A DNA stretch of 64,000 nucleotides from Paralvinella palmiformis (taxonomy: Eukaryota > Annelida > Polychaeta > Terebellida > Alvinellidae), in assembly GCA_025642065.1 (NCBI GenBank), contig JAODUP010000070.1, positions 224,001 to 288,000 of the forward strand. Reading direction: 5' to 3'. A program made the translations under genes and the position numbers. Below, in pieces: positions 1-46,706 of the stretch. Position 1 is the first letter of the stretch; each line of letters starts with the position of its first letter. The notes under the pieces are model-generated. The model saw nothing but the letters and a program-made list of their open reading frames with translations, was not told where the DNA came from and searched no databases.

Positions 1-70
1 TTCTATTAAAATGGAAAACCATTTGTGACGCCTTAAAACTATAAAGATTTCCAATTCTGTTGACACCTAC

Positions 71-34502
<34,432 letters not shown>

Positions 34503-34544
34503 CCTGGATGGTCTTGTATGTCACCCAGTAGTTATGTCAATGAT
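34503..34544 (-). other. CKAP5: CKAP5 5' UTR, part of coding exon 1
   Basis: On the minus strand, 42 bases separate an acceptor-like sequence (CTTCATTTAAAG, AG at 34545-34546) from the ATG at 34502. There is no upstream in-frame extension resembling the family. If this acceptor is used, the promoter and first non-coding exon lie further right, between 34.5 and about 41 kb; I could not place them. Confidence 0.4.
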
Positions 34545-34614
34545 CTTTAAATGAAGAAACAGGATAAATTACTACAAAATTAAGACAACAAACAACTTAA
34601 TCTTGGCATACAAA

Positions 34615-34702
34615 TATGAAACACCCTTCAGATATGCCCACGCTGAGATTCAAACTCATGTGGTCCAACGTGTTACCAACTATACCAGGGAGGCACCCAT
34701 CT
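34615..34702 (-). mobile_element. SINE-1 head fragment
   Basis: CCCTTCAGATATGCCCACGC, a B box and the A-box side ending GGAGGCACCC are present, but the core and tail are missing. It sits about 70 bases upstream of the CKAP5 leader. Confidence 0.75.
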
Positions 34703-35078
34703 ATCAATACAAACATGTGCACAATTAGAAAACAGTAGCTTTTAACTATTTCTTGTCTACCACTTTCATTCACTTTACATAAATTTTATTTTACTTTTGG
34801 CTTTACCTCTGATTGTTTCTACCTTAAATATTACCCCTCCCCCACCATGCAGAGTTGTTTGATTTAAATCAATGCAAAAAATCAGTACTTTTCAATTTTT
34901 TTAATGTTTTATTGATTTTGGGGACTACTTTAATTTTTATGACTTACATTTATTTTTATTGATTATTTTGTAAACATACATTTATCAATTAAATTTATTG
35001 TTATTTAAAATCAATTGTTAATTTATTGTTATTTAAAATCAATTGTTACTTATGGTTCATAATTACTTTACAGTATTG

Positions 35079-35250
35079 GTGATGATGATGATTGGTGATT
35101 TTACAGCCACTTTTGTGCACATGGTAGGCTAAATGGGTCGAGCGTCCTCCAAAGGTAATAAAGCAAAGTCAAAAATGAAACAACCTTCAGATATGCCCAC
35201 ACCGAGATTCGAACACGGGTGGTAGTGATCTCTGGTGGAGATACACCCCC
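35079..35250 (-). mobile_element. SINE-1 copy
   Basis: GATGATGATGATTGG tail, core TAGGCTAAATGGGTCGAGCG, then CCTTCAGATATGCCCACACC and a B box (ATTCGAACACGGGTGG). Nearly complete; lies upstream of the CKAP5 start. Confidence 0.85.
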
Positions 35251-36944
35251 TATATATTTATAAATGACTTGCAATTATGATAGATTTCAAAACCATGTTG
35301 TCTAACGAGTCATACTGATCAGTGGCAATTCTCCCAAATCTATGGTTGGAGTGATCTTAGCAGGAAGAATTTGGGAATAATCTGACACATGAAGTCATAT
35401 ATTTTCAATGCATTGCAAGGATACTTGAGCTCCAAACTGAGGAACAAACAAGTCAGTAAAACTTCATATATAAAAAAGTTTTAATTATCATTAGATTTGT
35501 GTCAGGAAATCTTTGACTGTTGTTTCAAATTTTGTTTGCAACCCTGCCACTACATTTATTAAATGATGGCTTCATCTGTGCATGTTATTGTTATATAGTG
35601 ATGGGTTAGTGGTTATACTTCATTATCATTCAGATACTAATCCTGTACACAAACATCTCGACTTATTCTAAACAGTCAGAGCAATTTTTTTTAACATAAA
35701 TGTAGGCTACATATACAACTTGATGAAGTTGATCAGCCATAAAAAAAATGGTATTTGACTAAAAATCGAATAAATTAGCAAACATTTATTGGTAACTAAG
35801 CGGACAGCAAAGATACACAGCCAGGAGTCTCTGGCAGGTTCATTAGTCAGAAACTATGAGAGTGGGTATGTATAAGTACTACTAGAACTCTGTCAACCCA
35901 ATACGATTAGGGAAGACAAGAAAGACAGAACATTTCTTAAGTAACTACACTGGTAAGTAATCAAACTGGGAAAGGACAAAATATAACATTATCACATCTA
36001 AATAACCTTAATAGAGCCTCTAACCCCCCCTTCCAATGGAGAAGAACCACTGCTGTGTTAGTATGACTATCACTACCCCACGGCCAGCCCGTCACTAAAT
36101 CCTCCCTTCATACCTCCCTCCTGCGGCATGTTTTACAGGCCACCACAGGTGAGGTGCTGCCTATTTTCTAGAAGGGGCTGTCTACGCTATTCCCTACTGA
36201 AAATGCTGCAACTATGTAACAAGATATCATCATTTTAAACACTTTCCCCTAGATCAGGATGGACTCATCCATGATGAGTAAGACTGGTTTTTTCCCTCAG
36301 GATGGTGTAACTCAACTAGTTCAATAAAAAAGGACAGCTTACTATATGTACATATAAACTAGAAATATCTCACCCCATAGACTGATAGAGTGTCTTAAGA
36401 TTTATAATCCCCCTTTGATCATTCACTGAATGAAGCAAGTCTATGTCACATTAATAAATGTCTTTAGAGGTCAACTGGGCAATCAATAAAGAATACTTTC
36501 AGTTAGCACCCAGTAACATATTAGCATTGAGTTAAGGCACCAGCAAATAAGAGTGCTGGAAAAATGACCCAAAACATCTTGCATTCTGACACTGTTTAAC
36601 ACATGTTAATTTGTGAATAGCAATGCTGCTACACTATAAAATGCATGTCTTAAACCATTCTCTCTGACAGCCACCATACTTAAAGACTTTCTATTTGTAT
36701 CTAACAAATTGGTCACATTTAATTTTTTTTAAATATAGTTTAAAACCAGGACAGGACAGTTAGTCATAAAAAGCCAGTTACTGAAACAGTTCAGAACAGA
36801 ACGAAATAATCTTCCCTAAGGAATTTCATAATATAGTTTTCTTTAGCTGCTTCAGTACCACATCAGGCTATTTAGAAGAACTATTCTGTGATAGTCATAA
36901 ATACACTCTGGTTCCAAACTTGATATGCTAGGGCAGCACTTGTT
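35251..36944. other. intergenic, nothing recognised
   Basis: About 1.7 kb right of a SINE-1 copy and left of the partial TTAA element. No coding similarity and no clear repeat. It could contain the CKAP5 promoter or first non-coding exon, but no signal supports a placement. Confidence 0.4.
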
Positions 36945-37195
36945 TACATTGTTATAACTGGGCCATAGAAGCAGCCTGTATGTACTAACCTAGTGACATT
37001 AGACTTCAGGAATATTAGGTCTGTGCTTGGCTTCAAAATGGTGGTGCCCACAGACAAGTTAGTGTTGATTCACCAGCACTTTGAACTGGATTATTTAATA
37101 TGCGGTTGACTGTGTCCATATTTTGACATAATTTATAACTTGTGCGAGCATAATTGTATTAGTCCTGAAAATCTGAAATAAAGGTGATCTATTGC
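36945..37195. mobile_element. third, partial copy of the TTAA element
   Basis: GAACTGGATTATTTAATATG and GTATTAGTCCTGAAAATCTG match the 29.5-30.0 kb copy in the same orientation. Only roughly 250 bp remain, and the expected terminal repeat has decayed. Confidence 0.7.
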
Positions 37196-37479
37196 TTGAA
37201 ATACCTGTATAAAGTAATGATGTTTAAACCAGAAAGCCATGGTTAACAGCCAAGGAAATATTATTTTCCCAGACATTTCCAGGACAAATTATACAAGATA
37301 TTTAAAGGTAATAAATCTAGATTCATGCAAAAAAAACATAAATTTTATTCAATGCATGTATTGATATTTTTATGGTACAGCCTCTTCCTCACCCCTTCTA
37401 GCTATCTGATCCACCCACTTGAATTTTAATTAACATGGGATATCAACACTATGTACCAGTACTCTTTTTCTTCTACAGG

Positions 37480-37640
37480 CATAATATTTATTCGCAGGCT
37501 TTTTTGTTCTAAGAGGATTTTTTCAACTGGCAATATTTTTCCAGGACATTTCCAGAATTTGTAAAATTCAGGGACACTTCCAGAACATGGAAAATTAATT
37601 TATTGTTTTCAAGGTTTTCCAGGAACCCTGTTACTAATTA
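37480..37640. repeat. dispersed CCAGGA-rich repeat (inverted relative at 39010-39190)
   Basis: TTTTTCCAGGACATTTCCAG and TTTTCCAGGAACCCTG recur in inverse at 39010-39190 (GGGGGTTCCCAGGTG, CCGGTCCTGGAAATGTC). It is a repeat family; the class is unknown. Confidence 0.55.
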
Positions 37641-38764
37641 AATGTCTACATAAACTTTTTTGTTATGATAATCAATGTGAAATACTTCATGCTTTCAAAC
37701 TGCATGAACCTACACTGTTACACTGTACTTGCTTCTTTTTATTGATCGAACAAAACAAACTAAGACATGAATCGTGTGATAAACGAACGTTTAGATGTGC
37801 ATGGCTACATACAAGATATGGATAGCAGTTTCATCTCAGGAGGCAGCCATCTGAGCAGTATTCATTTCTGAGTACAATCTGACTCTGGAACAGCTACTCT
37901 CAGTCTTTATTTTCTACCATTTGAGTACAGGTTAAACAAAATCAGGTTTGTTGGCTGTTATTGGTTCAGAGTTTCCACCAGAAACTTAAAAACAAACTTC
38001 CCTAACAATGTTCCTTCAAACATATCAGTATATTCTTGTTTTTATGTAGGTATATTTATTTATATAGCTAAATTTGGCCATGTTTGGCAACCCAAGGTAC
38101 CAGCCAGGGAAAATAGGATAGGCCCAATCACATGGTGCTACATATTGGTGAATTATACCATTTCAATATTGTTTCTCACTGTCAATACAGTAAGTCCATT
38201 ACGGCATTAGAACAATAAGTTTTTTATTGGACCACTGACAATATCTTCTGGATGTTTCACAAGAAACGTTAATAAACAACAAATGACTGAAAATCAGCAA
38301 AAAATCACGGATGATCACCATTTCAAAAACAAGTTCCTTGACATTTTAGAAATAAAAAATCCTTGATACTTTTCCAGTTGAGCGAAAGCATGTAACAATG
38401 TAAGCTGTAGACTGTAGTCAGTGCAGTTAGATCTGGATCTAATGCCGTAGTCATAGACTATTGAGTTAACTGATAGACTACTAGATAGTAATAGAGGTAA
38501 GAAGACTACACATAATTCTCATATATATAAACAGATTTAGAACTAACACGATCAATGAATTAAATAATCTCATAATAATTAGAAATCTATTGTTTGTGTA
38601 ATTATTCCTCAACTCAACGGGAGTGACTGGATTACTAGATAGGGGAGAGGTGGGCAGGTTCGACCAGACGGGGAGAATCGACCACAACATTAAAACCCTA
38701 TTATTTATTTATTACACTTAATAGTTTTAGGTTGTGACATAATATATCACTGATTAATTGTTTT

Positions 38765-39540
38765 GTTTCGAAGTTGTTACATATCCGAGCATCGGAACCC
38801 TGTATCTCAGCGTTATAGGTCCGAGCACTCAATGTGCATGCGCCAATTATTCCTCGTTTGCTATTACTTCCGCTGAAATATGGCGGCCGAGCATGTAGTT
38901 GTTATATTTGGGTTGAAAGTAGAAGATGCTTTTGATAGTTTTAAAGAGTTACAAACGAAAATCAAAGAAATAGACGATCGATAGAACAGCTGTGTGCCTT
39001 TACAAATAATCGGGGGTTCCCAGGTGTCCTAAAAAACCTGGAATATAACAAATTCATTTTCCCGGTCCTGGAAATGTCTTTGAATTTGACAAAATCTGAA
39101 AATGTCATGGAAAAAATACTGTCTTTGGAAAAACCCTACTTTAATTTTTTTAGTATACCTGTAGAAAAAAATATTTCCTTAGCTGCGTGAACCTTAAAAT
39201 AATGCATTTCTTATAAATGTCATTGATTATAATGTCTATTAATATACTTAATCTAATGTATTTATTAAACGCTAGTAGCAGTAATTACAACTAAGCTCCC
39301 ATTTCTAAAATGGATGCTAGCAGATGAAAAATTAAAAACGATCATGAAATTGCTCAGATTTATAATAATATTGATGATGCATGGTTCAGATGCTGAATGC
39401 TCGGATCTTTATCGCCAACGAACATGATTCCGATGCTCAGCTTGCTGTTCTGCGTCTGAGCACCAGAAACACCAAAGCTTGGCGCACACGCATAAAGTGC
39501 TCAGACCATATCTGATTATCATCAACGAACACAATTCCTT
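38765..39540. mobile_element. second copy of the MULE-like element, right end truncated
   Basis: Left end CGAGCATCGGAACCC and CGAGCACTCAATGTGCATGC match the 26.66 kb element. ATG at 38880 opens a 36-codon reading (MAAEHVVVIFGLKVEDAFDS and on) ending in TAG. The right end carries two tandem inverted-end modules near 39385 and 39460. The interior also holds a CCTGGAA-type repeat (39010-39190). Confidence 0.7.
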
Positions 39541-40699
39541 TAAGTTTACTTTGAAACACTGAAAGCGGGGGTTTCAAAATTTGAACTTTTGTCACTAGGT
39601 GTCAACATTTCAAAAGCCTGTAAGCAACATTCGCGCCTTTCAGTTTGTGTTAGATTTTCACGGTGTTTGATCTTCATTAGCTTTTTATCATTTATGAATT
39701 ATGTGTATAATCATATGTGGTATCCTTTCGTACAATTAAAACATCAATCATCATCATCTTTGCAGACTATAATTTCTGTGTCACTATCCTAAATGGATCG
39801 TCAGATAAAGATCATGTGACACATTTCTAATTTACATAAACAATAGTGTTATGATGAGCGATCTCGATTCTCGTGTACCAAAATGTCCCGCTGAATCAAT
39901 GAATGTGTGTTATTCATTTAAAAAAGTCGATTCAGCGGTCAAGCTCTCCTCATGTACCAGAGGGCAGTATTCAAGCTATAGATCTAATGATGTTATATAC
40001 GTCTTAAAGATAATTCAGCCCAACTTCGCCAAAAGAGATACAAAAACTGGTAAACAGTAATTTAGTAAACAATTTGGATAACTGTCAAAAATATCTTTTG
40101 TTAAACCGGTTGGATTACGAATTTTTAATTATAGTACGAAAATGTATCAGAATTCAACACATAACTGTGATAACAAGGTTACCGTGTTATAAATCATAAC
40201 ATTTTTATACTACAACCGAAGCCACTGTGATTACATACCTCACAACGATTCTTTTCAGTTAAATTAAATGTGTTCTTCGTCAATCATTGCAGTTGTATTT
40301 AAACCAGTGTATAGGTCATGTGACCATTAATATGGGGCTCATTCATTGGGTAAAATAAGGTCAAAACAAAAACGAATAACTAGGTGAACTGGTTGAATCG
40401 TAATGATGTTATTTCGTTACTATTTATTTCGTAACATTTTATATTTATAACCTAATATACATAAATACCAAATTTAAATGAGGTAGACACCACCTATTTA
40501 TTAATAAAACAAAGACTGTATTTACGTGAACAACTACTATTGAATTTTATTGATTCATCATCCTTGGTGCCCTACCCTGAAATTGTTTTGTCCCTAAAAT
40601 AAACAACCCCAAATAGGGGAGTTTATCAGTTTATGTCCAGGATAGGATCCAAAAATATATGACGGTATTTTATCACAGGGAAATATAGTTCAGACACCA
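39541..40699. other. intergenic, nothing recognised
   Basis: About 1.2 kb between the second MULE-like element and LINE-A. Short open frames on the plus strand (39589-39792, 39851-40060) have no recognisable similarity. Confidence 0.4.
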
Positions 40700-40825
40700 G
40701 AACTCAGTTGTGCAAACGTAGGTCCAACGTCAACCATTCCGTAGTCCCAATGTTGGCGAACCACGTCGATCTAACGTCATATGCATGTTGTCCGTTGGGC
40801 CATCGATCCAACGACTTTTTGCTTA
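40700..40825. repeat. AACGT-rich repeat
   Basis: Contains repeated TCCAACGTCAACC, CCAATGTTGGCG, GATCTAACGTCAT and CCGTTGGGCCATCG motifs in both orientations over about 120 bp. It resembles the CCAACGTTGG repeats of invertebrate genomes. Located just before LINE-A. Confidence 0.45.
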
Positions 40826-40964
40826 TCATTTGCTAGCTGTGTCAAGCAATTAATAATTTATTGTTCAGCTAGCATCAGAATTAACAATAAAATAAATTAT
40901 GTGCATCATGTTTTATTTCATTTCAATCATTAAGTCTCCCTAAAAAAATTCTGAACTAGACCCA

Positions 40965-42590
40965 TTACCTACATACCTGTTGAAAGAACTGCTGGAATAC
41001 CTACTGCCTTTGATTACGGCTATTATCAACAAATCACTGGTGGAGTCCAAGGTCCCGCTTTCTTTCAAAAAGGACAATATTAGATCACTGCTGAAGAAGC
41101 CAAATCTGGATAAAGAGGAATTGAAAAATTACCGCCCAGTGTCTAACCTGCCTTTATTGTCGAAGATCCTGGAGAAGCTGGTTGCTAAGCGGCTGGAGAC
41201 CCATTTGAGTAGTCACAGAATGCACGATAATCTTCAGTAAACTTACCGTACCGGTCACTCTACAGAGACCGCGCTCCTGAAGGTCCATCATGACATTGCT
41301 GAAGCTTTAGATAGGAAGTGTATGGCGGCATTAGTTCTGCTTGACTGATCTGCTGCTTTCGATGTCATAGATCACAAGATCCTTCAAACGCGCCTTGAGC
41401 ACTCGTTTGGAGTAACCGGAAGTGCCCTCTCCTGGATCAAATCTTATCTGAATGACAGATCTCAGTGTGTTGCCATAGGAATGACGACATCAGAAGGTAA
41501 GTGCCTGAATTTTGGGGTGTCACAAGGATTGGTACTTGGACTACGTAAGTACTGTTTGTATTCAAATCCAATTGGTGCGATATGTAGCCGACATAATTTG
41601 CTCTACCACTGTTATGCAGATGATACCCAGGTTTATATGGCGATCATGCCCAAAACAACTTGGTCCGACGTTGCAAAGAAATTGGAAGCTTGTTTGGCTG
41701 ATATCAATACTTGGATGAGTGCAAACATGCTTAAGTTAAACGAGGAAAAGACAGAGCTCATTATCTTTAACCCAAAACATCAGGTTAGGATAAATGAGGA
41801 ATTACGGCTTCAGGTAGGTAATAATACTGTTTCTGTAGCATCGTCATTGAAAAACTTTGGAGTATATTTTGATACATCCCTGACCACGGAGAGGCAAGTA
41901 AATGCAATATCCAAAGCCTGTTATTACCAAATTCGTAATATTGGTCATATCAGGCGGTGCATCACATTGGATGCTTGCAAAACACTGGCACACGCCCTGA
42001 TAACTTCTCGGCTAGATTCAAAGCACACTGATGACACTGCTACAGAAAGTACAGAATTCTTCTGCCAGGTTAGTCACCGCACTCATAAAAGAGAACATAT
42101 AGCACCAGTCTTGAACTCCCTGCATTGGCTTCCGGTTATATATAGGTCGCTATACAAGATTTTGATGTACACTTTTAAGGCACTTCAAGGGACTGTCCCT
42201 CAGTACTTAGAGGAACTTGTCGTACCGTATCAGCCGACAAGGTCTCTACGGTCTGAGTTTGGAGCATTCTTAGCCGTACCAACACGTGGAGTGACATACG
42301 GTAATAAATGTTTCAGAAAGGCTGCTGCAACCTTATGGAATAATCTTCCAGTAACCATCAGAAAGTGCTACACCCTTGATACCTTCAAAAAGAAGATAAA
42401 AACTAATCTTTTTGTTTCAGCTTTTCCTAGCTGAATATATTATGTATTTGACTGGAAAGAATTATGTATTTTTAAAGATGTAAATCTGTTACATCCATAG
42501 AATTATTTATTGTCAAGCGCCTTAGAGTAACCTTCTTACAGGTTATATAGGGCGCTATGTAAATTTTGTATATTATTATTATTATAATTG
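40965..42590 (+). pseudogene. LINE-A: degenerate non-LTR retrotransposon reverse transcriptase, 5' truncated
   Basis: CR1/L2-like reverse transcriptase. Visible blocks: NYRPVSNLPLLSKILEKLVA (about 41130), TGHSTETALLKVHHDIAEAL, YLNDRSQCVAIG, GVSQG, the catalytic YADD at 41613-41624, KTELIIFNP, and a C-terminal LWNNLPVTIRKCYTLDTFKK. Stops at 41238 and 41345 break the N-terminal part, while 41481-42434 stays open. No endonuclease domain remains. A 3' UTR with GTTATATAGGGCGCTATG and an (ATT)n tail closes it at about 42590. Confidence 0.88.
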
Positions 42591-42660
42591 AATTGAATTT
42601 TATTTCACAGAAAAGAGTATACATATAATACAAACTATATGCATATCATAGGTATATATA

Positions 42661-42664
<4 letters not shown>

Positions 42665-42719
<55 letters not shown>

Positions 42720-43043
42720 GGTGACAGCAAATTAAGAACTACATTAAAAGATTTACATAAATCAACATCACTATATGCATACTGCCATTTGTACTCCTCT
42801 GTGTGGAAACAGTGTAGGTCAAAGGCTCTCTTCCCACTGATCTTTGATAGGCATTTAATAGAAGTATAATATTTTATTACTAAATAAGAAAATGCATGCA
42901 GTGCAGCAAGTATACATAACAATAATTATAATAATACAAATATATAATAATGGGTAGACAAATAGTATACTTCAAATACATTATTTCATAACTCACTCAT
43001 GTATACACACGCGCGCGCACGCACGCACGCATACACACACACG

Positions 43044-43080
<37 letters not shown>

Positions 43081-43383
43081 CGCATACTATAAATATATAA
43101 TATTTCATCATAATAATATGCATCGGGCATTTCTTTATGATCAGTGACAGTCCAAGGTAAAACAAAAATAATTTAAGCCATATATCAACTTATAATATCC
43201 TATGAGATGACATTGTCTAAAATATTTGTTTGTGGATTAATTTACGTTATCAAGGTACTTTTTAACAATAGATTCTTTACCTGAACTTTAATTCTGCCAG
43301 ATTTATATACGTCTAATATTTCATATTCATTCCACAACATTGGAATAATATAATTTTTGAGATTTTCAACAAATATATTTCTT

Positions 43384-43439
<56 letters not shown>

Positions 43440-43480
43440 CAAATAAATGTATGTGTGTGTGTGGGTGTGTGTGTGTGTGT
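42665..43480. repeat. cluster of long (AT)n, (CG/CA)n and (GT)n microsatellites
   Basis: (AT)n at 42665-42718, 43047-43074 and 43389-43438, mixed CG/CA at 43003-43046 and (GT)n at 43451-43480. The sequence between holds no recognisable gene; 42585-42630 looks like the start of another reversed LINE tail (AATTGAATTTTATTTCAC). Confidence 0.95.
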
Positions 43481-43600
43481 CGATGTAGATTTTAGAGCTC
43501 CAATGTTCACATTTGTACAGTATTAACTATATTCTTATTAATTGCAATCACCATATGGAGGCTTCCATAATTTTACCTAGTTAATAATAATAATAATAGA

Positions 43601-43660
43601 TGACGAAGATGATTGATGTTTTACGGCCACTTTTGTGCACATAGTAGGCTAATTGGGAAA
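43601..43660 (-). mobile_element. SINE-1 tail fragment
   Basis: GACGAAGATGATTGATG followed by CACTTTTGTGCACATAGTAG matches the 3' end of the family; the element stops within the core. Confidence 0.7.
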
Positions 43661-43867
43661 TTATCATTATTATTATTATAGTATGTAGTAGTAGTTGTTG
43701 TAGTAGGCTATTATTATTATTATTATTAGAATACGTTAGGAATTCAGCTAAGAATATTAGTTAGTCATTCTATAATTTACCTCTGTTTAAGAATATTAAA
43801 AATCGACTTAATATATATGATCCTTCGGGAGAATCATCAAGCTCTCAATCTCACCGCTTTTTGTACG

Positions 43868-43937
43868 TAGGATGGATGGCTGAATGTTGTTTAACGACAC
43901 ATCGGCACAATTTAGGCCATTCAGAGTCCTAGAACGT
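43868..43937. repeat. R5 repeat fragment
   Basis: GGATGGATGGCTGAATGTTG followed by the CGACACATCGGCAC core and GTCCTAGAACG. It directly precedes an R4 copy. Confidence 0.75.
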
Positions 43938-43950
43938 TTATTTTTATTGT

Positions 43951-44935
43951 TTTTGTACGTAGCCTGTATGTAGCCGCTTTCCTGTGGGCGTGACACATTT
44001 GTAGCGTACGAAAAGCGAATTAGCTGGTTCCCACAGGCTGATGAGTAGACCAGACACATGCTTAGGTATACGCACACATTTATCAATATGTGGAGGTATG
44101 GAACATTTTATTTTTAGATTAATTTATGTATAGTTGTATTTGTATTTAGATTTATGGAGGTAGGTCTCGAAGGATGTTTAGATATGTTGATACTCTTGCT
44201 TGCTTGCTTGTAGTTCGGGTAGTATCCCCAGGCTGTCGCTTGTTTGGCGCAGCCTCTGTGGTGGAGTCCTTCTCCGTAGAGTTTCTGTATTTGAAAATGG
44301 CTTTGTAAAGTTCCGGTCTCGGACGTATCGGTGCCGAACCTTTACAACAGATTTAGGGTGTGTTATTTGGCTTTTGCCAGATGTATGGGTCTTTTTTTAA
44401 ATAAGGGTATTATTATGTGTGGCGTGGCTGTGACTTTGTGTATTATAATGACTGCTTTTTCTGTGTCGTTAGGTTGTGTTGTGCCTGAGTTAAGAGTTGT
44501 CGGCAGAATTTGTTGCTGTTGTTTGTTTTGTTGTTCGGGGAGAATCCCAGGCTGTCGCTTAATCAGCACAGCCTCTATGTTGGAGTGGTTGAGAAACCTC
44601 CTCCCCTACCACTCACAGGGGAGCAGTACGGGAAGATGGAACCAAAAAACCCTGAGGGTGGTCACTGCCAGAGTGTTTTACGTCCTCATGAGGTTTTAAC
44701 GTCCCCCTTTATTTTAAATAATTCAGTGGAGACGGCAGTGCCATTTAACGTGGTCAGCCAACCACGATGTAGTGAGCCGAGAAATTAATCCCTGGAAAAG
44801 TTTCGACCTCTTACGGGGTTCGAACCTGTGACCGTTGGCACCAAGTGCCGGGTGCTTAACCGCTAGGCCACCGGAGATCACCAATTTGATGCTCTGTGTC
44901 TGTTGCCTCTTTATATGTACCCTAAAACGCACATT
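43951..44935. repeat. R4 repeat split by the SINE-2 insertion
   Basis: Segments 43951-44196 and 44886-44935 are the two halves of one R4 unit (GTAGCCTGTATGTAGCCGCT to CCTAAAACGCAC), separated by the 689-bp SINE-2. This copy has lost the long CA tail. Confidence 0.8.
44197..44885 (-). mobile_element. SINE-2, long tRNA-headed copy inserted in another repeat, with target duplication
   Basis: Inserted into the R4 repeat: TTGATACTCT (44187-44196) and TTGATGCTCT (44886-44895) are the duplicated target. On the minus strand it starts with an A box (GGTGGCCTAGCGGTTAAGC), then a B box (GGTTCGAACCC), and ends in (CAAG)n. Within it a 54-bp block recurs (44214-44268 and 44534-44587, sharing CCAGGCTGTCGCTT), so the tail-side half may be a second module. 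Confidence 0.8.
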
Positions 44936-45242
44936 GCCCGTGCCAGACATCTATCTATTTCCACCCAGATTCCTTATTACACCAATGTAAGAAAGTTATG
45001 TCGTTATTACAACATGTTTGAGTCTATTAGCTTTGTTATGTATAATGTAGAATCTATATTGTTGTCCCCTTATGTGGTCTGGCGAAACGACCTATTAATT
45101 CACACAATGCTGCTTGATGGATTTATACCTGGAGTCATTCTGTGCGGGAGGATATTTGACATGTCCAATAGAATCAACATGTCATCAATTTTAGTACTAA
45201 TATGTATCAAGAGAGCTCCATCAAGTATATGGAAAGAGATCG

Positions 45243-45321
<79 letters not shown>

Positions 45322-45562
45322 ATATGTTTCTTACAATGTTGTGTGATACATAGTTTTCGTCAACGATCAGTTGCAACAAGCTCTGTAAACAGCTAACTTA
45401 ATGTACGCCTATGAATCCATTCAGAACTGTAATTACAACGGTAAGTGAATGAAAAACTACATATAATTGTTTTAATTATTTACAACTACAGAAGCCAATT
45501 ATAAGTTTATAATATATCTTATGCGATCGTATTTATTGACTCCTATAAATTACGGCTAGTCC

Positions 45563-45605
<43 letters not shown>

Positions 45606-46029
45606 ACATTCTGCAATCACTATATTGTCTACCAATCAATGGTGGAGTTAGATAGGCCAACTAACAGTGAATAAAAGCAGTCTGCAATCGACGCGATATA
45701 TACACATGATCTATACTATTTTCGACGTATCTGGCGATATAATTGGTAGGATGCAACAAATATTCATGATCCCGCGTCGTGAATGACTATAGTGTACCGG
45801 GCATACAAGTAATATGCGGTGCCACGAACACAACGTACAGGTCCAATTAAAATCATAACATCCAAGTTCATTGAAACTGATGGCGACACAATGGAATCTG
45901 GTATCCAGAACGCGATTATACTGGTGACGGTTGATGGTGATCCGAAATGTGTCCAGATCGAGAAGACAGAATAGTACATATTCTGCTTTATATCACCTTT
46001 AGCTTTAGTGTTTTAGGAGTTTGTTCTTC
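44936..46029. other. intergenic, microsatellites only
   Basis: Apart from the (AT)n and (GA)n arrays nothing is recognised. Open frames here read through the dinucleotide repeats. Confidence 0.5.
45245..45602. repeat. (AT)n(GA)n and (AT)n microsatellites
   Basis: (AT)n at 45245-45286 joins (GA)n at 45286-45318; a second (AT)n tract is at 45564-45602. Confidence 0.95.
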
Positions 46030-46216
46030 GAATGAATGAATATTGCTGTATTGCGGCCTCTTTTGTGCACAAGGTAGGCTGAATGGGCCGAGCGAGCTCC
46101 AAAGGTAACGAGGCGAAGTGAAAAATGAAACACCCTTCTGACATAGCCTGGTCGGGGTTTGAACCCAGGTGTTATAGATATGTGGCCAACCGCGCTACCA
46201 ATTAGGCCACGGAGCT
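46030..46216 (-). mobile_element. SINE-1 copy with an intact tRNA-like head
   Basis: Contains TAGGCTGAATGGGCCGAGCG, then GGTTTGAACCCAGG (B box in reverse) and the A box (CTACCAATTAGGCCACGGAG). The head differs from the 9.8 kb copy, which suggests a subfamily. Confidence 0.85.
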
Positions 46217-46599
46217 GCCCTTGTTCATCGAACTCCGTTTACACTTATATGTATAATCTAGGTATATTGAGGATTTGCACTTGACGTCATAGTCACGTGA
46301 TTCTTTTTTAATTCGTCGCCATCTTGGACATCTATGGCTGGCTTGATTACTATAATGGACTAGCATAGAGAATTTCCACTTGGCCGCCTGTAAAAGCCAA
46401 AACGCCAAATAATTGTAGTAATAAAAATGTCCAGAAGTTTTGAGAGAAGGCAGACAGAATATCAGCCGGTGTTGATCGACTATAGCAACGCCAGAAATAC
46501 CGAGCGCCTAACAAGTACAAATAAAATAAAACTGAACTGTAAATCGTAAATGTCCGTGAATAGCCGTTTATTCCTAACACGCTTTGACATGATAAATCT

Positions 46600-46706
46600 T
46601 CAGAAAGGTGTTTCATCGTTCACTTCTCCTCATTACTTGTGGAGGTCGCTCGGCCCATTTAGCCTACCTCGTGCACAACATTGGTCGTAAAATAGCAACA
46701 TCTAAA
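46600..46706 (+). mobile_element. SINE-1 3' fragment
   Basis: GGTGTTTCATCGTTCACTTC leads into the core GTCGCTCGGCCCATTTAGCC and CGTGCACAACATTGGTCG. It lacks the tRNA-like head. Confidence 0.75.

Noticed and set aside
41481..42434. functional LINE
   Set aside because: The catalytic half is open, but stops at 41238 and 41345 and the missing endonuclease make this copy non-autonomous.
42635..42922. 95-codon minus-strand frame ending in Tyr-Ile repeats
   Set aside because: Part of it is (AT)n translation; the rest is unrecognised and sits among repeats.
44903..45346. 147-codon plus-strand open frame
   Set aside because: Its second half is the translation of (AT)n and (GA)n microsatellites, and the first half is the end of the R4 repeat; no family similarity.
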